A DNA stretch of 19,752 bases, from contig NZOF01000169.1 in the NCBI GenBank assembly GCA_002695185.1, forward strand, positions 4,076 through 23,827, written 5' to 3'. Positions 6,685-13,365 of the stretch are shown one piece after another. Both the position numbers and the translations under genes were made by a program. The stretch comes from Erythrobacter sp. Lineage in GTDB: Bacteria > Pseudomonadota > Alphaproteobacteria > Sphingomonadales > Sphingomonadaceae. Below the pieces are notes generated by a model, which saw only the letters and a program-made list of their open reading frames with translations, made no database searches and had not been told where the DNA came from. Every line of letters begins with the position of its first letter. The stretch's first letter is position 1.

Positions 6685-7370
6685 TTTCCCCGCTTCTTCA
6701 TCTCGCGCAAAATCCAAAGCGCCTTCTCAATATCAGCCGGGAAATCACATTCTAACGCCATGACTTCTTCGATCACGCGCTTAATTCGGCGGGTAACATT
6801 CCATCCCCGCAGTTCATAATAGGTCTCGTCCAATGTAGGAACACCGGTTCCGCCGACTTTGGACCTCAGAGCGTCATGCTGCTGCTCATAATCCCAAGCC
6901 CGCCGAACATCTTTGTGCCAATCGTCATCAGGGTCGCCGATTTTGTCCAAGCGAACACCAAGGCGGCGACAGGCTGCGATAACCGCCTGCCGAAACGGAG
7001 GAGCCCTATAGCGCGTTTGAAGAGGATTAACGTCTACCCGCGCCGAAACCTGCAAAGTTTCCTCACGTTTTCGCAGGGCCGCTGTGTGGAAATCCTCTGC
7101 TTTCAGATAAAATCGAACGATCTCATCCAAGATGTTCCGCATGGCGTGGCCCGACGAAAAATCATCAAAACCCCTTATCGCAGCTCTATGCGTTCGTCCC
7201 CGCAATTCAATGCAGGCTAACATTGCCCACGTTGGAGGGGAAAATGGATGTTCACCGATGGCAAGCGCTACAAGGCGGTAGTCTGGATTTCCATCGGCCT
7301 CGGACTGTAGGAACCTCTCTTCGGCGGTTGCAATCTCAAGCGCCCCGCTTTCTCTCCTTTTCCGCCCCAC
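6678..7370 (-). CDS. Hypothetical protein, 230 aa
   Basis: I do not recognise this protein. It is soluble-looking with no signal peptide or membrane span, and is rich in charged helices. Its C-terminal half contains a segment with WHKDVRRAWDYEQQHDALRS and ends in basic residues (REMKKRGNP). The start is GTG at 7370, supported by GGAG 8 bases upstream. It lies 54 bases downstream of the HNH-like gene on the same strand and is followed by a strong inverted repeat, so it is probably the last gene of the recombinase-led unit. Nothing in it indicates catalysis. Confidence 0.7.
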   Translation of the reverse strand: MGRKRRESGALEIATAEERFLQSEADGNPDYRLVALAIGEHPFSPPTWAMLACIELRGRTHRAAIRGFDDFSSGHAMRNILDEIVRFYLKAEDFHTAALRKREETLQVSARVDVNPLQTRYRAPPFRQAVIAACRRLGVRLDKIGDPDDDWHKDVRRAWDYEQQHDALRSKVGGTGVPTLDETYYELRGWNVTRRIKRVIEEVMALECDFPADIEKALWILREMKKRGNP

Positions 7371-7424
7371 TAGATGCGCTCCCGACTTGCCTTCAAGGAT
7401 CGACCTCGTCTCTTGCAGACAATA

Positions 7425-7832
7425 TTAGTCCTGCAAATGACTGGCCGACCACAACGGATAGGTATGCGCGAAAGGCTGCCATTGCGACAGGGGGCAAAGC
7501 GTCAGATTTCTGGCCCAACCAAAATGATTAAGCCTGTCAAGAAGGCGCAGCCAGTGCTCAGGTCGAACGAACCGCGCGTGGAGCAACTGATGGCATCTTC
7601 CGCAGCATCCAATGCCCGTCAGCGGGGAAGAATAGTCTTCCAGATGCAGGGTTATCGCGCCGGGCGTGGGCGGAGTGTCAAAGCCGCATATCGAACAACT
7701 TGTCGGGCGAGCAATAAAGCCGTCGCGAAAGGCCGCCCGTTGGATCGGTATTGTCACCTGCCGTTCTTCCGGCGACCAGCCATTATACCAAGAGCGGCAC
7801 CATCCACGATGCACGGTCAGGCGACAGACCAC
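7425..7832 (-). CDS. HNH-like zinc-binding protein
   Basis: The 135-residue protein carries a CSIC pair (C46, C49) and a CGRCH pair (C77, C80, H81), with the LHLEDYSSPL segment (H63) between them and LLHARF after. This matches the layout of small HNH proteins of phages and islands, in which the segment is normally LHHEDY; here the second His is Leu, so nuclease activity is uncertain. The proposed start is GTG at 7832, overlapping the upstream 64-aa gene by 16 bases. It has no clear ribosome-binding site, and a downstream GTG is possible. The C-terminal part contains LSQWQPFAHTYP, consistent with a conserved family that I cannot name. It may act as an endonuclease or a DNA-binding zinc protein. 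Confidence 0.7.
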   Translation of the reverse strand: MVCRLTVHRGWCRSWYNGWSPEERQVTIPIQRAAFRDGFIARPTSCSICGFDTPPTPGAITLHLEDYSSPLTGIGCCGRCHQLLHARFVRPEHWLRLLDRLNHFGWARNLTLCPLSQWQPFAHTYPLWSASHLQD

Positions 7833-8011
7833 GGTAATTTTCGGATCGCGGCGATCTGCCGCTTACCCTGTGTCAGACCCGCCGTGAGGCTGACAGAAAG
7901 TGCCTTGCTGATGTCCTCGGTAAGATCGGGATGCTGCCCCTCGACTGCCAGTCCATGAAGGTCTTCAAGCAGCGCGGTCAAATCAGCGAAATGTTCTTGC
8001 GGCGACGTCAT
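7817..8011 (-). CDS. Small hypothetical protein, 64 aa
   Basis: A 64-residue acidic, helix-prone protein without recognised motifs. Its ATG overlaps the recombinase stop codon (ATGA at 8011-8008), and its end overlaps the next gene by 16 bases, so it is very likely translated as part of this unit. It may be a partner or regulator of one of its neighbours; there is no direct evidence. Confidence 0.65.
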   Translation of the reverse strand: MTSPQEHFADLTALLEDLHGLAVEGQHPDLTEDISKALSVSLTAGLTQGKRQIAAIRKLPWSVA

Positions 8012-8571
8012 GCCACGACTTTCGCAAGCACCCGGTAGACCGAGGCGCGACCGATACCGAGGGCAGCAGCAATTTCGGACGCTCCCGCCCCTGCATCCCT
8101 CATAGCTCGCACCTGCTGAGCCTTAGCGCGTGCGGTGGGCGCTCTGCCCCGATATTTCCCAGCAGCCTTTGCTTTTGCGATACCGTCCCTCTGCCGGGAC
8201 AACATCACGGACCTCTCGAACTCTGCAACGGCGGCAAACATGGTCAGAAGCATCCGGCCACTGGGAGATTTCGTGTCCATTTCAGAGCCGCCGAAATCGA
8301 GTATGCGCAGGCCGACGCCTTTGGCCTCCAGCTTTCCAACGATGCTCAGAAGATCGGTGGTGGATCGGGCAAGCCGGTCAAGCCGCGTTACGACGAACAC
8401 ATCGCCCTCACGGACAAAATCCAATGCAGCATCCAGTTGCAGACGAACCGCGACCGACGACACCATTTCACGCATTATCTTTGTGCAACCCGTTGCAAGA
8501 AGTTGCCTCTCCTGAGCCTCCAGCCCCGCAATTTGCTCTGATGTGCTGCTGCGGCAATATCCTACCAGCAA
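8008..8571 (-). CDS. Serine recombinase (resolvase/invertase family)
   Basis: The 187-residue protein is a standard small serine recombinase. The N-terminal GYCRSSTSEQ carries the nucleophile S9 (with R7), TRLDRLARST holds catalytic arginines (R63, R66, R69), MFAAVAEFER (E117, R120) starts the long dimer helix, and a Hin-type HTH lies at about 160-182 (GIGRASVYRVL). It would catalyse resolution or inversion between short sites. The start is TTG at 8571 with GGGAGG 5 bases upstream. This start lies inside an 8-base inverted repeat, which may be its operator or a recombination subsite. It heads a minus-strand unit with the 64-aa, HNH-like and 230-aa genes. No second site for inversion was recognised. 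Confidence 0.92.
   Translation of the reverse strand: MLVGYCRSSTSEQIAGLEAQERQLLATGCTKIMREMVSSVAVRLQLDAALDFVREGDVFVVTRLDRLARSTTDLLSIVGKLEAKGVGLRILDFGGSEMDTKSPSGRMLLTMFAAVAEFERSVMLSRQRDGIAKAKAAGKYRGRAPTARAKAQQVRAMRDAGAGASEIAAALGIGRASVYRVLAKVVA
8484..8497. repeat. TGCAAC-CC-GTTGCA palindrome (copy 2 of 4)
   Basis: A 14-base palindrome inside the recombinase gene, followed by AG, as in copies 17800 and 19634. It belongs to the island-specific palindrome set. Confidence 0.5.
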
Positions 8572-8597
8572 TTCAACCTCCCGCTGTTATGCTGGTA
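8563..8597. promoter_or_regulatory. Inverted repeat around the recombinase start
   Basis: TACCAGCA (8563-8570) and TGCTGGTA (8590-8597) are perfect 8-base arms over a 35-base span. A further near copy, TGCTGGTG, follows at 8608-8615. The ribosome-binding site lies in the loop and the TTG start at the edge of one arm. The span resembles serine-resolvase subsite lengths (roughly 25-35 bases), so autoregulatory binding or a recombination site is plausible; an RNA hairpin covering the start is another reading. Confidence 0.5.
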
Positions 8598-8765
8598 GCA
8601 GCCTACCTGCTGGTGCAGTGCGCGCCAGCCCGAACTGTATCACCTGCCTAATACGGACTGAAAAGCGGCCGGTCGCAAAGCAACCATTTTTTGCCGTTCA
8701 GCTTTAGCTCTGGCGACGCCAAAAGCCGACGTTGACTTTGACGACATTCGCAGCAAGTTTTCGTT

Positions 8766-8987
8766 ATGTCGTTGAAGCAAGAGTTGATGATTTTTGGCGT
8801 TACCGCCCTGCTGTTTGTGGTTTGCTCAGTTGCGATGGTCATGGCGCATGAGGAACTCTCTCGGTTTCCAATTGTAACTTATGCGTTCCTTGGAATTTAT
8901 GGCGTCAGTGCAATTGGCTGGCCTGTATTTTTTATTTGGTCGATCCAAAAACTCATATGGTCCGCTTTCCGCAAACGGCGATCCTAA
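8766..8987 (+). CDS. Possible small membrane protein, 73 aa
   Basis: The frame encodes two hydrophobic helices (about residues 8-27 and 36-60), separated by HEELSRFP, and ends in a basic tail (FRKRRS). That is a credible two-span inner-membrane protein with the C-terminus inside. There is no strong ribosome-binding site (AGCAAG is about 12 bases upstream). It stands alone between divergent units. Small two-span membrane proteins are common in defence islands, but no function can be assigned. Confidence 0.5.
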   Translation: MSLKQELMIFGVTALLFVVCSVAMVMAHEELSRFPIVTYAFLGIYGVSAIGWPVFFIWSIQKLIWSAFRKRRS

Positions 8988-9060
8988 ATCTGACAGTCCG
9001 CTAACCACCCCTATCTGCCGTTCACCGCTGCTGAGCGGCAGGCAATGCCCCTTTCTGGGC

Positions 9061-9173
9061 GAGACCTTCCACGGCGGCTGTCTCTTTGATCCCTAGACGT
9101 GATGAGACTTTGTCCCATTGGGCGTTGGATGGGCCCAGTGAGACAATACTGCCAGCGGGAGAGAGTGTCTCAC
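9061..9173. promoter_or_regulatory. Cluster of GAGAC/GTCTC inverted repeats upstream of hsdM
   Basis: Three dyads occur in 113 bases: GAGAC (9061-9065) with GTCTC (9080-9084); TGAGAC-TTT-GTCCCA (9103-9117, one mismatch); and GTGAGACA (9138-9145) with a perfect TGTCTCAC (9166-9173). TGGGCCCA is also present at 9130-9137. They lie 88 bases or more before the hsdM start. They could be operators controlling the R-M operon, or remnants of an insertion sequence end. Confidence 0.4.
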
Positions 9174-9260
9174 GAGGGCAAGCCGCTGCGAGAAATTTTT
9201 GAGCGGAGGGCGTGACTTAATCTCGCTCAATTGGCACATGCGAACCCGATTGGGGGAAAT

Positions 9261-11456
9261 GTGCTCACTGAAACTCACAAAGCCATCGCGGGCAAAATCT
9301 GGGAAATCGCCAACCGACTGCGCGGCCCATATCGGCCGCCGCAATACCGTCTCGTCATGCTCCCGATGGTCGTGCTGCGGCGCTTCGACTGCGTGCTGGA
9401 GCCAACCAAGGACGCCGTAGTCGCAGAACATGCGCGCCTGATTGCGGCCGGAACGCCCGAACGTGCGATCCCTAAGCTATTGAGCAAGATTGTCGATCCG
9501 GCCCGCCGTCGCCAGCCGCTCTACAACACCAGCCCCTACACATTCTCCAAGCTGCTGGACGACAGCGAGAACATCGCGCCAAACCTCGTTGCCTATATCA
9601 ACGGCTTTTCGGAAACCGCCCGCGCCATCTTCGATCGCTTCAAGTTCAGCGAGCAAATCGAAAAGCTCGACGCCAGCAACCGCCTCTTCAACATCGTCAA
9701 AGCGATGGCGGATGTCGATCTGCATCCCGATGCGGGCATCGACAATCTCCAGATGGGATACCTGTTCGAGTATCTTGTCATGAAGTTCAACGAGCAGGCG
9801 AACGAAGAGGCCGGGGATCACTTCACACCGCGCGAGGTCATCCGCCTGATGACCCACCTCGTCTACACGGGCGAGGAGGATGTCTACAAACCGGGCGTCT
9901 ACCGCGAGATTTACGATCCGGCCTGTGGCACCGGCGGTATGTTATCCGTGTCGGAAGAGACAATCCGGGCTGGCAACGTCAAGGCCAATCTGGGCCTCTA
10001 CGGACAGGAATATAACGACGAAAGCTGGGCGATCTGCTGTTCGGACATGCTCATCAAAGATGAGGATACCGACAATGTCGTCCTTGGTGACACGCTGGGC
10101 GACGGTAAAACGTTCGACGGTTTCCCAGAAAAGAAATTCCATTACATGCTCGCCAATCCGCCATTTGGCGTGGAGTGGAAGGACCAACAGAAGATCGTCG
10201 CCAAGGAAGCGGAGGAGCTGGGCTTCTCCGGCCGGTTCGGTGCGGGTCTGCCCGCGATCAACGATGGCTCACTGCTCTTCCTTCAACATATGATGTCGAA
10301 GATGCACCCCAGCTCGGCCAAGGGCGGCGAAGGGTCCAAGATCGCAATCATCTTCAACGGCTCGCCCTTATTCAGCGGCGATGCGGGGTCCGGCCCGTCT
10401 AATATCCGGCGCTGGATAATCGAGAATGACCAGCTCGACGCGATCGTCGCGCTGCCCGATCAGCTTTACTACAACACCGGCATCTTCACCTACATCTGGC
10501 TTGTCACGAACCGGAAGCCGCCAGAGCGACGCGGCAAGGTTCAGCTCATCGACGGCACCCGCTTCTTCCGCAAGATGAAGAAGAGCCTAAACAACAAGCG
10601 CAATGAGCTGTCCGATGAGCCGGGCGGCCATATCGACCAGCTGACCAGGATTTACGGCAACTATCAGGACGGAGAGACGGCGGGCGTCTGCACAGATGAG
10701 AAGGCTGGAACGTGGGAGAAGCGCGTTGTCAGCCGCATCTTTGAGAACCGGGAATTTGGCTTCCTGAAAGTCACTGTCGAACGGCCGTTGCGCCTCAATT
10801 TCGAAGCGACGGCGGAGCGGATCGCACGGCTGGATGAGCAATCCGCCTTCGTCAATCTGGCCGTGTCGAAGAAGCGCAAGGACGCCAAGGCCGTCGAAGC
10901 CGAAGAGGCCGAAGGCCGCGCCTCGCAGGAGGCCATACGGGCGCTGCTCAGCACACTCGCAGGCGACGGGCTGTATAAGGACCGGGACCGCTTCGAGGCT
11001 GCGTTAGAGGCTACCGCAAAGCGCGCAAAACTCAAGTTGCCCACGCCGATCAAGAAGGCGATCTTCGCCGCACTGGGCGAGCGCGATCCGACGGCAGCGA
11101 TTTGCCACGACAGCAAGGACCGGCCGGAGCCGGACAGTGAGTTGCGCGATACCGAGAATATCCCGCTGCCGCCCGGCACCGCGCTGCCCTTACCGATGAA
11201 CTTCGGGCCGGACATGCCCAATGACGATTTGGTGAAGGCGATGCGGCCGGCGATCGACGCCTATATCGATGCAGAAGTGCTGCCGCACGTCCCCGATGCT
11301 TGGGTCGATTACAGCAAGACCAAGATCGGCTATGAAATCCCGATCAACCGGCATTTCTACGTCTACAAACCGCCGCGCCCGCTGGGCGAGATTGAGGCGG
11401 AAATTACGGCGCTGGAAGGCGAGATCGCTGGCTTGCTCAAGGGTTTGGTGGCGTGA
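9261..11456 (+). CDS. hsdM: Type I restriction-modification DNA methyltransferase subunit
   Basis: The 731-residue protein begins with the HsdM N-terminal helical domain (KIWEIANRLRGPYRPPQY...LPMVVLRR) and continues with the N6-adenine methyltransferase domain. That domain has SAM motif I DPACGTGG at about residues 219-226 and catalytic motif IV NPPF at about 299-302. HsdM with HsdS methylates adenine in a bipartite target. The start is placed at GTG 9261, which yields the family-like N-terminus MLTETHKAI and has GGGGGA just upstream; the frame also allows TTG at 9231. The C-terminal part (about 530-730) is longer than in the shortest HsdM proteins. It is the first gene of a five-gene operon, with a GTGA overlap to hsdS. 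Confidence 0.95.
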   Translation: MLTETHKAIAGKIWEIANRLRGPYRPPQYRLVMLPMVVLRRFDCVLEPTKDAVVAEHARLIAAGTPERAIPKLLSKIVDPARRRQPLYNTSPYTFSKLLDDSENIAPNLVAYINGFSETARAIFDRFKFSEQIEKLDASNRLFNIVKAMADVDLHPDAGIDNLQMGYLFEYLVMKFNEQANEEAGDHFTPREVIRLMTHLVYTGEEDVYKPGVYREIYDPACGTGGMLSVSEETIRAGNVKANLGLYGQEYNDESWAICCSDMLIKDEDTDNVVLGDTLGDGKTFDGFPEKKFHYMLANPPFGVEWKDQQKIVAKEAEELGFSGRFGAGLPAINDGSLLFLQHMMSKMHPSSAKGGEGSKIAIIFNGSPLFSGDAGSGPSNIRRWIIENDQLDAIVALPDQLYYNTGIFTYIWLVTNRKPPERRGKVQLIDGTRFFRKMKKSLNNKRNELSDEPGGHIDQLTRIYGNYQDGETAGVCTDEKAGTWEKRVVSRIFENREFGFLKVTVERPLRLNFEATAERIARLDEQSAFVNLAVSKKRKDAKAVEAEEAEGRASQEAIRALLSTLAGDGLYKDRDRFEAALEATAKRAKLKLPTPIKKAIFAALGERDPTAAICHDSKDRPEPDSELRDTENIPLPPGTALPLPMNFGPDMPNDDLVKAMRPAIDAYIDAEVLPHVPDAWVDYSKTKIGYEIPINRHFYVYKPPRPLGEIEAEITALEGEIAGLLKGLVA

Positions 11457-12733
11457 GTTTCGACATTTCTACTCCACCCGATTGGACACGATCCTCCGTA
11501 TCGAAATACTGCCAAGTGCAACTTGGTAAAATGCTCCAGTCCGATCCCAGCGGAGCTGAGGACGAGTTGCTGCCCTATTTACGCGCAATCAGCATTTCAA
11601 AAAGTGGCGGCGTTGATCTGTCTCATCAATTCACAATGTGGATCAAACCCCACGAAAAAGAAAAATTTCTCCTCAAGCGCAACGACGTTCTTGTTAGCGA
11701 AGGAGGCGATGCTGGACGCACAGCCCATTTCGATACGGAGGGGGAATATTATTTTCAGAATGCTATCAATCGGGTGCGATCTTTGGACCGGAATAGGGTC
11801 GATAGTCGCTACCTGTTTTACTGGTTCACTTTCTTGAAGCTGGCCGGATATGTAGACCTGATTTGCAACGTGGCGACAATTGCTCACTTCACCGCCGAGA
11901 AAGTGAAGGCTGCTCCATTCGCTCTGCCTCCGCGCGAAACCCAGAAGCGCATCGCCGCCTTTCTGGATAGAAAAACGGCGCAGATCGACGGACTGATCGC
12001 AAAGAAGCGGGCGTTGCTGGAGCACCTCGTCGAAAAGCGGCAGACGATAATCACTCAAGCCGTCACCAAGGGCCTCAATCCCTCCGCTCCCATAAAAGAC
12101 AGCGGCACCGATTGGCTCGGCCATATCCCCGCGCATTGGGAGGTGAAGCGCCTATCATTTGTGTCTGAGGTAATCGACTGCAAGCACCGGACGCCAGAAT
12201 ACATCGATGACGGCATTCCACTTGTCAGCACTACCGAGATTTCTCCGTATGTAATCGACTATAATACCAAGCGGCAGGTCAGTGATGATGAACTCGCGAT
12301 CATGTCGGAGGGCGGACGGCAGCCTCGGGTTGGCGACGTAATCTACAGTCGCAATGCGTCTGTAGGCTCTGCCGCCCTTGTGCGAGATGATCGAACGATA
12401 TGCTTGGGACAGGACCTGTGCCTTGTCAGGCCGTCTGTCATCCACCCAGAGTTTCTTGAGCATTTTTTGAACTCAACAGCCTGCTGGGTGCAATTAGGGA
12501 GCTATCTCGTCGGTGCGACCTTCAAGCGGGTCAATGTTGATGTAATCAAAAAATACCTGCTTCCTTTGCCGCCGCCGGAGGAGCAGATGGCTATCGCTGA
12601 GCAGGTCAGCGTCGCTATCGTGAAAGCCGAAGCGATCGAACGCAAAGTTTCAGATAGCATTTCTGTGCTGAGCGAATACCGATCCGCCGTTATCACTTCC
12701 GCAGTTACGGGGCAGATAGAGGGGCTGAAATGA
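11453..12733 (+). CDS. hsdS: Type I restriction-modification specificity subunit
   Basis: The 426-residue protein has the duplicated HsdS plan. Target-recognition domain 1 is at about 10-155. The central conserved helix follows at about 158-205, with LPPRETQKRIAAFLD. TRD2 is at about 225-370, opening with WLGHIPAHWEVKRL, and the distal conserved helix is at about 372-420, with LPPPEEQMAIAEQV. It binds DNA and sets the two half-sites of the target; the sequence recognised cannot be predicted by eye. The GTG start at 11453 overlaps the hsdM stop (GTGA) and the end overlaps the next gene as ATGA, so translation is coupled on both sides. It appears intact, with no internal inverted copy suggesting shuffling. 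Confidence 0.95.
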   Translation: MSFDISTPPDWTRSSVSKYCQVQLGKMLQSDPSGAEDELLPYLRAISISKSGGVDLSHQFTMWIKPHEKEKFLLKRNDVLVSEGGDAGRTAHFDTEGEYYFQNAINRVRSLDRNRVDSRYLFYWFTFLKLAGYVDLICNVATIAHFTAEKVKAAPFALPPRETQKRIAAFLDRKTAQIDGLIAKKRALLEHLVEKRQTIITQAVTKGLNPSAPIKDSGTDWLGHIPAHWEVKRLSFVSEVIDCKHRTPEYIDDGIPLVSTTEISPYVIDYNTKRQVSDDELAIMSEGGRQPRVGDVIYSRNASVGSAALVRDDRTICLGQDLCLVRPSVIHPEFLEHFLNSTACWVQLGSYLVGATFKRVNVDVIKKYLLPLPPPEEQMAIAEQVSVAIVKAEAIERKVSDSISVLSEYRSAVITSAVTGQIEGLK

Positions 12734-13362
12734 GCCTCACAGCGCAGACCTATTTCCAACATCTCAAAGCCTATGTGAACGACGATTACGTCATTCACGA
12801 TGGTGCCGGTGGCAAGGTCATACTGACCGAAAAATATTTCCGCACGCAGGATGTGAAACCGCAGGTTCGCAAAATCGAACTTCTTCTGCCGGGAGCTGGC
12901 ATGGCCTTCAAGCTCGACCATGACGACTTCGACAATCGCGAGCAAGACAAAGACAAGGATAAGCGAAACCGCAAGCCCGCGCTCTTTCACTTTCTCGACG
13001 ATAACGGCAAAGCGTGGTCGAAGCGCTGCGATTTCGTAATTTTCTACGTCAATCGTCGATCTTTCCATGCCGACTGCATTGAGTTCAAATCAAAAAGCCT
13101 CGCGGCGGACAAGATCGTTCCTCAATTGAGAGCTGGTGCTTGCTGGGTAAGCGCGCTCAAGCGAACGGTCGAACAATATACGGGCGACAAACAGCGCATA
13201 AGGCTCCGCAAATTCGTATTTGCCGAGAATACCACGCCGGAGACATATTTGGATGCAAACCGGCAGTTGCTCGCCGATCCTTCCGTGCGATACTATCATT
13301 TTGATGAAGTTCACGGCCGATCGCTAACGGACCTGCAAAACAATTCATCTCAGGACGTTTGA
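12730..13362 (+). CDS. R-M operon protein with PD-(D/E)xK-like nuclease signature
   Basis: This 210-residue protein is not a known Hsd subunit. Its central part has a hydrophobic strand after an Asp (CDFVIFYV, D101), then a second strand ending in IEFKSK (E118, K120). This D-x16-E-x-K spacing matches PD-(D/E)xK nucleases, with a following helix (ADKIVPQL) in the expected place. A very charged loop (about 62-82, with repeated DKDK) precedes it. The ATG overlaps the hsdS stop (ATGA) and the stop is 3 bases before hsdR, so it belongs to the operon. It may be an accessory nuclease or a modulator of restriction; the fold assignment is from motif spacing only. Confidence 0.75.
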   Translation: MSLTAQTYFQHLKAYVNDDYVIHDGAGGKVILTEKYFRTQDVKPQVRKIELLLPGAGMAFKLDHDDFDNREQDKDKDKRNRKPALFHFLDDNGKAWSKRCDFVIFYVNRRSFHADCIEFKSKSLAADKIVPQLRAGACWVSALKRTVEQYTGDKQRIRLRKFVFAENTTPETYLDANRQLLADPSVRYYHFDEVHGRSLTDLQNNSSQDV

Positions 13363-13365
13363 GCA

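Larger units (their letters stand above)
8572..9260. other. Intergenic region between recombinase unit and R-M operon
   Basis: This 689-base stretch separates two divergent gene sets, so it must hold promoters for both. It contains the recombinase-side inverted repeat, one plausible small membrane-protein gene (8766-8987) and a run of GAGAC/GTCTC inverted repeats just upstream of hsdM (9061-9173). I could not assign a convincing promoter for the R-M operon. Confidence 0.5.

Noticed and set aside
8648..8842. 64-codon minus-strand frame in the intergenic region
   Set aside because: No ribosome-binding site, no motif, and it overlaps the more plausible membrane-protein frame on the other strand.
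9231..9260. TTG start for hsdM at 9231
   Set aside because: The extra ten residues have no family support; GTG 9261 has GGGGGA upstream and yields the usual HsdM N-terminus.
10664..11221. 185-codon minus-strand frame inside hsdM
   Set aside because: Ser/Arg/Ala-rich shadow of the hsdM coding frame.
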